A program made the position numbers and the translations under genes. Positions 24,558 to 32,490 of a DNA stretch of 56,776 nt are shown one piece after another. Each line of letters starts with the position of its first letter. Within the stretch, counting starts at the first letter, position 1. Under the pieces are notes generated by a model. That model was not told the DNA's origin, made no database searches, and saw only the letters and a program-made list of their open reading frames with translations. This stretch comes from an uncultured Collinsella sp. (lineage in GTDB: Bacteria; Actinomycetota; Coriobacteriia; Coriobacteriales; Coriobacteriaceae), in NCBI GenBank assembly GCA_958350755.1, contig CATWID010000009.1:1-56776 (forward strand), read 5' to 3'.

Positions 24558-24652
24558 GATGGCACCCGTTGCCGCGGGTTAGCCAACTCCGAAACACGTT
24601 TATGGCGTGAGAAGTGGCCGTCTTCGCATTACGCGGGGGCGGCTATTTTTTT
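24558..24652 (+). ncRNA. Candidate structured small RNA of about 95 nt
   Basis: Between a good promoter and an intrinsic terminator lies a compact structured segment. ACCCG (24564-24568) pairs with CGGGT (24575-24579), and CACG (24595-24598) with CGTG (24606-24609). GCCAACT (24582-24588) can pair around the latter with AGTGGC (24613-24618) with one bulge. The terminator stem GCCGTCTTCGC (24617-24627) with GCGGGGGCGGC (24633-24643) is followed by seven Ts. The terminator stem and the AGTGGC pairing share bases, so the two folds compete as in a riboswitch, yet the next gene has its own promoter. No open frame is evident. I do not recognise an RNA family. Confidence 0.55.
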
Positions 24653-24662
24653 GAGTACAAGA

Positions 24663-24700
24663 TTAGACAGTTAGACAAACATCTAAATATCGAGTATAGT
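24663..24700 (+). promoter_or_regulatory. Promoter and operator of the arsR-sdpI pair
   Basis: TAGACA (24672-24677) and TATAGT (24695-24700) are spaced by 17 bp. An inverted repeat TTAGA (24671-24675), CAAACA, TCTAA (24682-24686) covers the -35 box, and another TTAGA lies at 24663-24667. This is the expected layout for autorepression by the ArsR-type product. Confidence 0.7.
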
Positions 24701-24734
24701 GTGCGCGTCATGAGAGATGATGAGAGGAGGTCTT

Positions 24735-25013
24735 ATGCCGGGAGAGGGTTTTAAGGCGCTTGCCGATCCAACGCGACGGCGCATTTTGGAGTTGCTGCGC
24801 GAGGGCAATTGTACGGCCGGGGAGCTTGCCGAGCATTTTGACATCAGCAAGCCGTCATTGAGCCATCATTTGGCGACGCTCAAAAACGCCGGGCTGGTGA
24901 CCGACGAGCGCCATGGCCAAAACATCGTTTACAGCTTAAACACCACCGTCATGCAGGACTTGATTGGCTGGTTTATGGGCTTTACAGACACTGAAGGTGA
25001 TGAGGATGAATAA
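24735..25013 (+). CDS. ArsR family regulator (SdpR-like)
   Basis: A 92-residue winged-helix repressor. It begins GFKALADPTRRRILELLREG, the ArsR signature, and the recognition helix is ISKPSLSHHLATLKNAGLV, with the wing in VYSLN. No Cys metal site of the ArsR/SmtB type is present, which agrees with the SdpR subgroup that works with a membrane partner. The ATG at 24735 follows GAGGAGG. The last bases overlap the start of the SdpI-like gene. In Bacillus, SdpI captures SdpR at the membrane when a toxin is present, so a similar signal circuit is possible. Confidence 0.9.
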   Translation: MPGEGFKALADPTRRRILELLREGNCTAGELAEHFDISKPSLSHHLATLKNAGLVTDERHGQNIVYSLNTTVMQDLIGWFMGFTDTEGDEDE

Positions 25014-25710
25014 CGAAAACAAGGGCATACACGCCACGGGGGTATCGCCGCGTGTATGGGCCATGCTTGTTGTGGTCTGCGCTATTAATGTCGCGGCGCA
25101 CCTTATGGTGATGCCGAGCTTGCCTGCACAGATTCCTACGCACTGGGGAGCGAACGGCGCCGTCGACGGTTGGGGCCCTAGCTGGATGGCCTCCGCGCTC
25201 GGCGTGCTGCCTCTGGCACTTCTTGCAATGTTCTACGTGGTGCCACGCATTGACCCCAAAGGTGAGGCATATCGAACCTCGGGCAAGTTCTATCAGGGCT
25301 TCGTAATCGCCTTCACCTTGTTAATGTGTGCCATAAGCTGGTTGGGTGAGCTTACGGTCTGGGGCGTGGTGCCGGCGGTCGGTTCGGTCAACGTGCTGAT
25401 TTCCGGTGCTATCGGTTTGCTGTTCATCGGCGTAGGCAACTACTTGCCGCGTGTGAAGCAGAACTATACGCTCGGTATCAAGACGCCTTGGGCGCTTGCC
25501 GATCCCGAGAACTGGCGCCGTACGCAGCGTTTTGGCGGCGCCTGCTTTATGGTGCTGGGTGTTGGTTTGATTGTGATGGGCGTGGCGGGTAGCGTGCTTT
25601 CGAGTGAAGTCGTCGCCGCGGTGATTGCGGTTCTGGCGTTTGGTTCAGCTGGAGCTGCCTACGTCTATTCGTATCTGCTGTGGCGCAAATCGCAGCGAGC
25701 CGCTCGTTAA
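25006..25710 (+). CDS. SdpI/DUF1648 family membrane protein
   Basis: A 234-residue integral membrane protein with about six hydrophobic segments. The DUF1648 part reads VVVCAINVAAHLM then LPAQIPTHWGANGAVDGWG, and the SdpI part contains GIGNYLP-like GVGNYLPRVKQNYTLGIKTPWAL and ENWRRTQRFGG. SdpI gives immunity to the Bacillus SDP toxin and also sequesters the SdpR repressor. The ATG at 25006 overlaps the regulator gene by 8 bp, so both are made together. No toxin gene is nearby, so a stress- or bacteriocin-sensing role is inferred only from the pairing. Confidence 0.9.
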   Translation: MNNENKGIHATGVSPRVWAMLVVVCAINVAAHLMVMPSLPAQIPTHWGANGAVDGWGPSWMASALGVLPLALLAMFYVVPRIDPKGEAYRTSGKFYQGFVIAFTLLMCAISWLGELTVWGVVPAVGSVNVLISGAIGLLFIGVGNYLPRVKQNYTLGIKTPWALADPENWRRTQRFGGACFMVLGVGLIVMGVAGSVLSSEVVAAVIAVLAFGSAGAAYVYSYLLWRKSQRAAR

Positions 25711-25773
25711 GGTTGCGGAAAACTAGCGTACGCAGTTCATAGTGTGTTAAGGGGGACTTTTCCCAGGTAGTAT

Positions 25774-25804
25774 TAGGGGGTGTGGGCAACCATGCCCCTT
25801 TTTC
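25774..25804 (+). terminator. Terminator of the arsR-sdpI pair
   Basis: AGGGG (25775-25779) and CCCCT (25795-25799) close a hairpin whose inner part TGTGG/CCATG can also pair, followed by a run of five Ts. Confidence 0.72.
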
Positions 25805-25894
25805 GTTAAGTTTCAGAGCTGGTTTCCTCATTTCGTTTCCACTAAAGCGAATCAAGAATAGGGAAACAGCAGGTAGAAAGGATAAAACAGGCAA

Positions 25895-27574
25895 ATGGCA
25901 GAGTTTATCTACCAGATGTATCAGGCTCGCAAGGCCCATGGCGACAAGGTAATCCTTGACGACGTGACCCTGAGCTTCTACCCCGGTGCCAAGATCGGTG
26001 TCGTGGGCCCCAACGGCATGGGCAAGTCGACCCTGCTCAAGATTATGGCCGGCATTGAGGAGGTCTCCAACGGCGATGCCAGGCTCACCCCCGGCTACAC
26101 CGTGGGTATCCTGCAGCAGGAGCCGCCGCTCGACGACGACAAGACCGTCATCGAGAACGTGCGCATGGCGTTTGGCGACATGATCGCCAAGGTCGATCGC
26201 TTCAACAAGATCGGCGAGGAGATGTGCGACCCGGACTGCGACATGGACGCCCTCATGGCCGAGATGGGCAAGCTTCAGGACGAGATCGATGCCGCCGATG
26301 GCTGGGATATCGATTCCAAGCTCGGCCAGGCCATGGACGCCCTGCAGCTGCCCGATTCCGACATGCCGGTCAACGTGCTTTCCGGCGGCGAGCGCCGTCG
26401 CGTGGCCCTGTGCAAGCTGCTGCTCGAGGCTCCCGACCTGCTGCTGCTTGACGAGCCCACAAACCACCTAGACGCTGAGTCGATCCTGTGGCTCGAGCAC
26501 TTCCTTCACAACTACCAGGGCGCGGTGCTTGCCGTCACGCACGATCGCTACTTCCTGGATAACGTTGCCGAGTGGATCTGCGAGGTCGACCGCGGTCACC
26601 TTTATCCCTACAAGGGCAACTACTCCACGTATCTGGAGACCAAGGCCGCCCGTATCGAGGCGCAGGGCAACCGCGACGCCAAGCTCGCCAAGCGCATGGA
26701 GGCCGAGCTCGAGTGGGTACGCAGCTCGCCCAAGGCTCGCCAGGCCAAGAACAAGGCTCGTCTGGCTCGCTACGAGGAGATGGAGGCCGAGGCCCGCGCA
26801 AGCCAGAAGCTCGACTGGACCGATATCCGCATTCCCGTTGGACCGCGTTTGGGTAACAAGGTGCTCGAGGCCCATCACCTGCACAAGGAATTCGACGGTC
26901 GCGTGCTCATCGACGACCTTTCGTTCACCCTGCCGCGCAACGGCATCGTGGGCGTCATCGGCCCCAACGGTGTCGGTAAGACCACGCTGTTCAAGACCAT
27001 CGTGGGCCTGGAGCCGCTGACTTCGGGCGAGCTCGAGGTGGGCGAGACCGTCAAGATCTCCTATGTCGATCAGAACCGTTCTGGCATCGACCCCGATAAG
27101 AACCTGTGGGAGGTCGTCTCGGACGGCCTGGACCACATGATGGTCGGCGAGACCGAGGTTCCGAGCCGTGCTTATGTGGCGAGCTTTGGCTTTAAGGGCC
27201 AGGACCAGCAGAAGCGCGCTGGCGTACTCTCCGGTGGCGAGCGCAACCGTCTGAACCTGGCGCTCACGCTCAAGCAGGGCGGCAACCTGCTGCTCCTCGA
27301 CGAGCCCACGAACGATCTCGACGTCGAGACGCTGTCCTCACTCGAGGCGGCGCTGCTCGAGTTCCCGGGCTGCTCGGTGGTTATTAGCCACGACCGTATG
27401 TTCCTGGACCGCGTCGCCACGCACATTCTGGCGTGGGAGGGCACCGACGAGAATCCGGGCAACTGGTATTGGTTCGAGGGCAACTTCGAGGCCTATCAGG
27501 CCAACCGCATCGAGCGCCTGGGCGAGGACGCAGCCCAGCCGCATCGTATTCACCGCAAGCTGACGCGTGACTAG
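25895..27574 (+). CDS. ettA: Energy-dependent translational throttle protein EttA
   Basis: A 559-residue ABC-F ATPase with two nucleotide-binding domains and no membrane segments. Walker A motifs are GPNGMGKST (near residue 38) and GPNGVGKTT (near residue 356). Signatures LSGGERRRVALCK and LSGGERNRLNLAL and Walker B segments LLLLDEPTNHLD and LLLLDEPTNDLD follow. The Y-loop linker and the arm region (about residues 90-130) match EttA, which sits in the ribosomal E site and gates early elongation by ATP/ADP ratio. Length equals that of E. coli EttA (about 555). It appears monocistronic. Resistance-type ABC-F proteins have different linkers, so EttA is favoured. Confidence 0.94.
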   Translation: MAEFIYQMYQARKAHGDKVILDDVTLSFYPGAKIGVVGPNGMGKSTLLKIMAGIEEVSNGDARLTPGYTVGILQQEPPLDDDKTVIENVRMAFGDMIAKVDRFNKIGEEMCDPDCDMDALMAEMGKLQDEIDAADGWDIDSKLGQAMDALQLPDSDMPVNVLSGGERRRVALCKLLLEAPDLLLLDEPTNHLDAESILWLEHFLHNYQGAVLAVTHDRYFLDNVAEWICEVDRGHLYPYKGNYSTYLETKAARIEAQGNRDAKLAKRMEAELEWVRSSPKARQAKNKARLARYEEMEAEARASQKLDWTDIRIPVGPRLGNKVLEAHHLHKEFDGRVLIDDLSFTLPRNGIVGVIGPNGVGKTTLFKTIVGLEPLTSGELEVGETVKISYVDQNRSGIDPDKNLWEVVSDGLDHMMVGETEVPSRAYVASFGFKGQDQQKRAGVLSGGERNRLNLALTLKQGGNLLLLDEPTNDLDVETLSSLEAALLEFPGCSVVISHDRMFLDRVATHILAWEGTDENPGNWYWFEGNFEAYQANRIERLGEDAAQPHRIHRKLTRD

Positions 27575-27578
27575 GTTT

Positions 27579-27606
27579 GTTACGCGGTTTTACCAAACCG
27601 CGTAAC
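27579..27606. repeat. Perfect 12-bp palindromic hairpin; dispersed 18-mer
   Basis: GTTACGCGGTTT (27579-27590) and AAACCGCGTAAC (27595-27606) are perfectly complementary around TACC. The 18-mer GTTACGCGGTTTTACCAA (27579-27596) recurs exactly on the opposite strand at 37273-37290. It may act as a terminator of ettA despite lacking a T-run, or be a mobile short repeat. Confidence 0.75.
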
Positions 27607-27619
27607 GAGATGATGCTGC

Positions 27620-27719
27620 GCGAGCCGCAAGCACCCCATCTTGTCGTTCAAACCGTCGCTCGCGTACCAAAGTACGCGTCGCTCCTCTTTCACGGCAACC
27701 TGGGGCACTTGCGGCTCGC
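27620..27719. repeat. About 100-bp imperfect palindromic element
   Basis: The 19-bp left arm (27620-27638) and right arm (27701-27719) are complementary at 17 positions. Inside, CGCGTAC (27661-27667) and GTACGCG (27672-27678) form a second hairpin with a CAAA loop. No open frame is present. The architecture is that of a REP- or MITE-like element between two genes. Confidence 0.7.
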
Positions 27720-27771
27720 TCGCTGTTGGTTACGATGCATCGACAAATGAGCAATTTAAACGAATGAGCAA

Positions 27772-27807
27772 AAACGGCTCAAATCCTGATTTGGATTTGA
27801 GCCGTTT
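27772..27807. terminator. Bidirectional terminator between ettA and the 27812 gene
   Basis: AAACGGCTCAAATCC (27772-27786) and GGATTTGAGCCGTTT (27793-27807) form a perfect 15-bp stem. The minus strand continues into a run of Ts, so it mainly ends the minus-strand gene that stops at 27812. Confidence 0.88.
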
Positions 27808-27811
27808 GTCG

Positions 27812-29107
27812 TTACTGCTCGGGTTCTTCGACTTTATCGATGGTCCAGGCGGCTCCGAGACCGCCGGCGGTGTTGCGGCGGATGCGCACGGCAACCTCGC
27901 GGCGCTCGCCGGCCTGCGTGTAGTGCAGGGGGAAGCTTGCGCGGTTTCGCGCGGCCTCGATGGTACCGCGCTCGCGGGCGATCCAGTAGTACTCGCCGAC
28001 GATGCCGAGCGTGTCGGCGCCGTAGGGGAGATAGGTCGACAGCTGGTGCAAAAGCGGGCCGGGGCAGAAGACCTCGGTTGTGAAATCGACGGGGAAGTCC
28101 TCGGGGATGGCGGGCGCTGCGGGTGCGGGGGCCGGTGCTGCAGCGGGGACCGGAGCCGGTGCGGGAATCTGGTCATAGACAGGTTCGGATGCGGACTCGA
28201 TGACGGGTGCAGACTCAGGCACCGGTTCCGGCTTAACTGCGGAATCTGTCGGTTCCACGGAGACGGATGTGTCTTCAGTCTCGGTTTTGGCATCGGCTTG
28301 CGGGGCGTCCTCTGCCTCGACAGGCAGCTTTGCTTCGACCGGCGTGGATGCCATGGTGGTGATGCCGGCGTTGGCGTTCTCGGGGTCATAGACAACCGTG
28401 AGCGAGATGGCGGGCTGCGGCGTCTCGGGCTCCGGCGCCGACTCGGTAGCGCCTTGATCGGCGGGCTCGTCGGACTGATCGTCCTCGGCCTCGTTGCCAA
28501 AGACATCGCTGTTTTGGAACGCAGACGTCTCGGGTTGGTTAGCGGCTTCTTCGGTTGTCGACTTGGGGGCCTCGTTGAGCTCCACAGCGGCTTCCTGCTC
28601 TGACATGACTTCGGGATCGGTCATGGCGGCGATTTCGGTTTCGGCTTCTGCTGCTACCTCAATAGCGACTTCGATCTCTGTCTCGGGCTCGGGCTCCGGA
28701 GCGACTTCGGCCACGGGCTCGGGACGCTTAACGTGCTTGGGGCGTACAGCCTTGAGGTCTTTCTCGCCGCGCTTTTTCTTTTTGTAGGACTGCTTGGTAC
28801 CCTTGGCAGCCTTGGGCTTGTCCTCGCCTTTGGCAAGGGCGGTATCCCAGGCCTCGTTGGCGATGACGGTGGCATACAGGCGACCGCCCTTAAAGACGGT
28901 CAGCTTAATGCAGTCGTCGAGCTCCTCGAGCAGCTCGCGCGTGGATTCAAAGCCTAGGTCATAAGCGGCCATATCGCCGGTGGCGAGCGCCTCCTCGACC
29001 TGCGTCATAAACGTTTGCTTGCCGCATCCGATTGCATCGCGCAGCAGACGATACAGATAGATGTGGTTGCCCAGCGATAGCGTGGGCTTAACTATTGTCT
29101 TGCTCAT
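27812..29107 (-). CDS. Hypothetical protein with acidic Pro/Ala/Glu-rich linker
   Basis: I do not recognise this 431-residue protein. It has three parts. An N-terminal domain of about 90 residues (SLGNHIYLYRLLRDAIGCG, then STRELLEELDDCIKLTVFKG, GRLYATVI) looks helical with a terminal beta hairpin and recalls winged-helix or LOTUS-like folds. A short basic stretch (KKKKRGEKDLK) leads into about 230 low-complexity residues rich in Glu, Pro, Ala and Thr. A C-terminal domain of about 85 residues begins FCPGPLLHQLSTYLPYG. There is no signal peptide or membrane segment. The ATG at 29107 follows GAGGAG. A nucleic-acid-binding role is possible but not shown. Confidence 0.75.
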   Translation of the reverse strand: MSKTIVKPTLSLGNHIYLYRLLRDAIGCGKQTFMTQVEEALATGDMAAYDLGFESTRELLEELDDCIKLTVFKGGRLYATVIANEAWDTALAKGEDKPKAAKGTKQSYKKKKRGEKDLKAVRPKHVKRPEPVAEVAPEPEPETEIEVAIEVAAEAETEIAAMTDPEVMSEQEAAVELNEAPKSTTEEAANQPETSAFQNSDVFGNEAEDDQSDEPADQGATESAPEPETPQPAISLTVVYDPENANAGITTMASTPVEAKLPVEAEDAPQADAKTETEDTSVSVEPTDSAVKPEPVPESAPVIESASEPVYDQIPAPAPVPAAAPAPAPAAPAIPEDFPVDFTTEVFCPGPLLHQLSTYLPYGADTLGIVGEYYWIARERGTIEAARNRASFPLHYTQAGERREVAVRIRRNTAGGLGAAWTIDKVEEPEQ

Positions 29108-29178
29108 GGCAAATCTCCTCTTTACACACCAAAGCATCTTACCATCGCACGGGGCGTGCTACCTCGGCGCCCAAGGCA

Positions 29179-29211
29179 AACGGGCGCGACCGTTGCCGGT
29201 TCGCGCCCGTT
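29179..29211 (-). terminator. Terminator of the 29246-30190 gene
   Basis: AACGGGCGCGA (29179-29189) and TCGCGCCCGTT (29201-29211) form a perfect 11-bp stem around a GC-rich loop; on the minus strand TTT follows. Confidence 0.78.
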
Positions 29212-29245
29212 ATACAGGTTGGTTCTCTTTGAGAGGCAAACGTGC

Positions 29246-30190
29246 TTAGTTACCCGATGCCGTGCCTTGGCTCGAGCTGTCAGATGCCGTGCCGGACGCG
29301 GTTCCACTCGAGCTGTTGGTGTTGCCGTTGTCGGTAGATCCCGTACTCGATGTATTGCCGTTCGCCTGGTCGCCCGTGCTCGGTTGAGAGTCGTCAGTCG
29401 TTTGGCTTGAGTCGGTCGTGCCGGATTGCGTGCCGCTGTTGGCCGTAGAGGAATCGACGCCCTGCGATTGATCAGGGGTGTTCGAGGACGAGTCGGCGGA
29501 TGCGGAGTTGCCCTGCGGGTCGTCCTGCTGGCCTTGCGATTGACCTGAGCTATCCACGTCGTGCTCGGTCGTGCGCGACGAAAGGATTGGCTCGGGGCGC
29601 TCGCCCAGGCCCTCACCGGCAGTGGTGATAAGGATGGCGCCGGCGCAAGCGATGACCGCAACGATGGCGATGGCGATCGAGAAGACGATGACCTTCTTTT
29701 GCGTCTGGCTGCGCTCTGCCGCCGCCTTGGCGCGCAGGCTGTTGGGGGCGACGCGCGCCGTGGTCGCGCGCCCCGCAATCTGGCGCATCTCCTGCGTAGT
29801 CGCGGCGCCGCCCAGGTGCTCCTCGGCATCAAACTCAACGGGCTCATAGGCGCCGGCGGGGTAGTCGACGGCGGTGTGCGTGCCTTTGAGGGCTTCGGCG
29901 CTGGCAGAGATAAAGTGGCGGTAGATCTGCGAGGACACAACGGTGATGACCGAGCTCACGGCAGCGCCGATCACCGATCCGGCGATACCGATCTTGGAGG
30001 CAAGCGCGACGCTCGTGGCGGCAGCTGCGGCGCCGGCGATGATTTGGGGAATGGAAATGTCGTCGAACAGGCCCTTTTTGGGCGCGATGGCCATGGTCTG
30101 TCCGATGGAATGGTTCTCGTGCACGCCGTTGTTGAGCGCGGCCGGTGTCATGACGCGCGTGCGCGGCGCGTCGGTGTACTTGGTTGTCAT
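29246..30190 (-). CDS. Membrane protein with low-complexity Ser/Thr/Gly/Asn tail
   Basis: A 314-residue protein I do not recognise. A soluble N-terminal part is followed by a Gly/Ala-rich hydrophobic region (IPQIIAGAAAAATSVALASK, then GSVIGAAVSSVITVV). A clear membrane segment is VIVFSIAIAIVAVIACAGAILI. The last 100 residues consist almost only of Ser, Thr, Gly, Asn, Asp and Gln, like a flexible or glycosylatable extracellular stalk. No LPxTG motif or lipobox is seen. The ATG at 30190 follows GGGAGG. It is transcribed toward the 27812 gene but with a terminator between them. Confidence 0.75.
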   Translation of the reverse strand: MTTKYTDAPRTRVMTPAALNNGVHENHSIGQTMAIAPKKGLFDDISIPQIIAGAAAAATSVALASKIGIAGSVIGAAVSSVITVVSSQIYRHFISASAEALKGTHTAVDYPAGAYEPVEFDAEEHLGGAATTQEMRQIAGRATTARVAPNSLRAKAAAERSQTQKKVIVFSIAIAIVAVIACAGAILITTAGEGLGERPEPILSSRTTEHDVDSSGQSQGQQDDPQGNSASADSSSNTPDQSQGVDSSTANSGTQSGTTDSSQTTDDSQPSTGDQANGNTSSTGSTDNGNTNSSSGTASGTASDSSSQGTASGN

Positions 30191-30393
30191 ACGGGGTCCT
30201 CCCGGTGTAAATCTGCTTCGTTTCATGCAGCCATCAGGGTACCCACCAGATGTGAATCGTACGTGACATTTAGCAGATACCATCAACTCATCAATAGCTC
30301 ACCAAGTTGGTGGGATGCGGTTGCGCCCGGCGGTTGAACTACAATAAGGCTTGCTAATTGTTATGAATGGCGTCTACGCACGGGAGCATTCTT

Positions 30394-32373
30394 ATGGATC
30401 TTCACCTTTCTCAGTCTGACGGCTTTTTGCGTGTGGCGGCGGCGTCGCCGCGGATTCGCGTGGCCGATGTCGAGGGCAATGCCGAGGTGGCGTTGGCTGC
30501 CGTGCGTGAGGCTGCCGAGCGTGGCGTTCGCGCGCTGGTGCTGCCCGAGCTTAACCTGACCGGCTATACCGCGGCCGATCTGTTCCATAACCGCACACTG
30601 CTGCATGCCTGCGAGGCTGCTCTGGTGCATATCCTCGACGAGACTCGTGAGCTGCCGATTGTCTTTACCATTGGTCTTCCCGTTGCGGTTGCCGAGAATA
30701 TCTACAACTGCGCCGCCGTGTGCTGCGCGGGCGAGCTTTTGGGCCTCACGGCCAAGAAGTATTTGCCCAACTATGGCGAGTTCTATGAGCGCCGTTGGTT
30801 TGCTCCGGCACCTACCGATCCCGTTTGGCTTGAATTTGCCGGTCAGGGTCCGGTCCCGCTGGGCTCGGGGCTTGTCTACCGTTGCTGTGATGAGGGCGCC
30901 GAGGACCTGGTGCTGGGCGTTGAGGTCTGCGAGGACCTGTGGGTGCCGGCGCCTCCTTCGACCGAGATGGCGCTTGCCGGTGCGACGGTGATTCTCAACC
31001 CGTCGGCTTCGGACGAGATTATCGGTAAGGCAGACTATCGCCGCAGCCTCATCTCCAATCAGAGCGCGCGCCTGTACTGTGCCTATGCGTATGCAGACGC
31101 GAGCGAGGGCGAGTCCACGACCGATATGGTCTTTGCGGGCGAGAACCTCGTCTACGAAAACGGCTCCAAGCTCGCCGCGACCAAACTGCTTACTTGCGAT
31201 ATGGCCATCGCCGACGTTGACCTTGACCGCCTGGTTGCCGAGCGCCGTCGTTCGACGACGTGGACGCGCGCGGACGATGCGCCGGAGGCCACGGCCGTTG
31301 AGTTTTCGTTTGAGGGCGTGTTGGCCGAAGAGCCTGTCCTGCGCGATGCCTGCGATATCGACCGCGTTTTCCCGCGCGCGCCCTTTGTACCGGCCGACCA
31401 TGGTGACCTGGCCGAGCGCTGCGAGACCATCCTCGACCTGCAGACCGCCGGCCTCAAGACCCGCCTGGCCCATACGGGCACCAAGGCTGCAGTCATCGGT
31501 CTTTCGGGCGGCCTTGATTCTACACTGGCACTGCTCGTGACGGTGCGTGCCTTCGATGCACTGGGGCTGCCGCGCACGGGTATCACGGCGGTCTCCATGC
31601 CCGGCTTTGGCACGACGCATCGCACTAAGTCCAACGCCGAGTCGCTCGCGCGCGACCTGGGCGTGAGCTTCCGCGAGGTTTCGATCCACGCGGCTGTGGA
31701 GCAGCACTTCAAGGACATTGAGCACGATCCGACCGTGCAGGACGTGACCTACGAGAACAGCCAGGCCCGCGAGCGTACGCAGATTCTGATGGATCTGGCC
31801 AACCAGGCTGGCGGTTTTGTCATCGGCACGGGTGACCTGTCGGAGTTGGCACTCGGCTGGGCTACCTATAACGGCGACCACATGAGCATGTACGCCGTCA
31901 ACGCGAGCGTGCCCAAGACACTCGTGCGTCACTTGGTGCGTTATGCGGCTGATGTCTTTGGCGGGCGTATTGCCGAGGTTTTGCTCGATATCCTCGACAC
32001 GCCGGTGTCCCCCGAGCTTCTGCCGCCCACGGGCGACGGCGAGATTGCGCAGAAGACTGAGGATTTGGTGGGCCCGTACGAGTTGCACGACTACTTCCTC
32101 TACTACTTGCTGCGTTTTGGCTTTGAGCCGGGCAAGATCTACCGCATGGCGCTCAAGAGTTTCGAGGGTGTCTACGACGCCAAGACCGTCCACACGTGGC
32201 TGCGTACGTTCTATCGTCGCTTCTTTGCCCAGCAGTTTAAGCGCAGCTGCCTGCCCGATGGCCCCAAGGTTGGTTCGGTGACGCTCAGCCCGCGCGGCGA
32301 TTGGCGTATGCCGAGTGACGCCAGCTCGCGTCTGTGGCTTGCGCAGATCGACGCGCTCAATCCAGTTGACTAA
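30394..32373 (+). CDS. nadE: Glutamine-dependent NAD+ synthetase
   Basis: A 659-residue two-domain enzyme that amidates nicotinic acid adenine dinucleotide to NAD+. The N-terminal nitrilase-like glutaminase has the triad Glu (LPELNLTGY), Lys (KKYLPNYGEF) and Cys (GVEVCEDLWVP). The C-terminal synthetase has the ATP-binding P-loop GLSGGLDSTLAL near residue 369, then FGTTHRTKSNA and GTGDLSELALGW. Length agrees with the large actinobacterial type (about 680 residues). I use the ATG at 30394, 8 bp after GGGAG, rather than an upstream in-frame ATG at 30367. It probably is transcribed alone, with a strong terminator at 32443. Confidence 0.96.
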   Translation: MDLHLSQSDGFLRVAAASPRIRVADVEGNAEVALAAVREAAERGVRALVLPELNLTGYTAADLFHNRTLLHACEAALVHILDETRELPIVFTIGLPVAVAENIYNCAAVCCAGELLGLTAKKYLPNYGEFYERRWFAPAPTDPVWLEFAGQGPVPLGSGLVYRCCDEGAEDLVLGVEVCEDLWVPAPPSTEMALAGATVILNPSASDEIIGKADYRRSLISNQSARLYCAYAYADASEGESTTDMVFAGENLVYENGSKLAATKLLTCDMAIADVDLDRLVAERRRSTTWTRADDAPEATAVEFSFEGVLAEEPVLRDACDIDRVFPRAPFVPADHGDLAERCETILDLQTAGLKTRLAHTGTKAAVIGLSGGLDSTLALLVTVRAFDALGLPRTGITAVSMPGFGTTHRTKSNAESLARDLGVSFREVSIHAAVEQHFKDIEHDPTVQDVTYENSQARERTQILMDLANQAGGFVIGTGDLSELALGWATYNGDHMSMYAVNASVPKTLVRHLVRYAADVFGGRIAEVLLDILDTPVSPELLPPTGDGEIAQKTEDLVGPYELHDYFLYYLLRFGFEPGKIYRMALKSFEGVYDAKTVHTWLRTFYRRFFAQQFKRSCLPDGPKVGSVTLSPRGDWRMPSDASSRLWLAQIDALNPVD

Positions 32374-32442
32374 GGTTGGCTAAATTGAACCAATACGGGG
32401 GTTGCAAGCGTTACACTTTTGCAATCTGATGGCCCGTATCGC

Positions 32443-32472
32443 GCGGCGCTCTTGTCGGAGCGCCGCTTTTTT
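32443..32472 (+). terminator. Strong terminator after nadE / leader of aminotransferase gene
   Basis: GCGGCGCTC (32443-32451) and GAGCGCCGC (32458-32466) form a perfect 9-bp GC-rich stem followed by six Ts. Upstream, TTGCAA at 32402-32407 and 32419-32424 flank the likely promoter region. Since the aminotransferase start is only 18 bp further on, this may be an attenuator as well. Confidence 0.85.
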
Positions 32473-32490
32473 ATATCGGAAGGTGGCACC

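Noticed and set aside
24558..24652. Signal recognition particle RNA or a known riboswitch.
   Set aside because: The conserved GGAAGCAGCC-type loop of SRP RNA and the cores of common riboswitches are not visible; it is left as an unassigned RNA candidate.
27579..27606. Simple terminator of ettA.
   Set aside because: The hairpin has no T-run and half of it recurs exactly 10 kb away, so I treat it as a repeat first.
30361..32193. A 610-codon minus-strand frame opposite nadE.
   Set aside because: Antisense shadow of a GC-rich gene. nadE has full catalytic motifs; the shadow has none.
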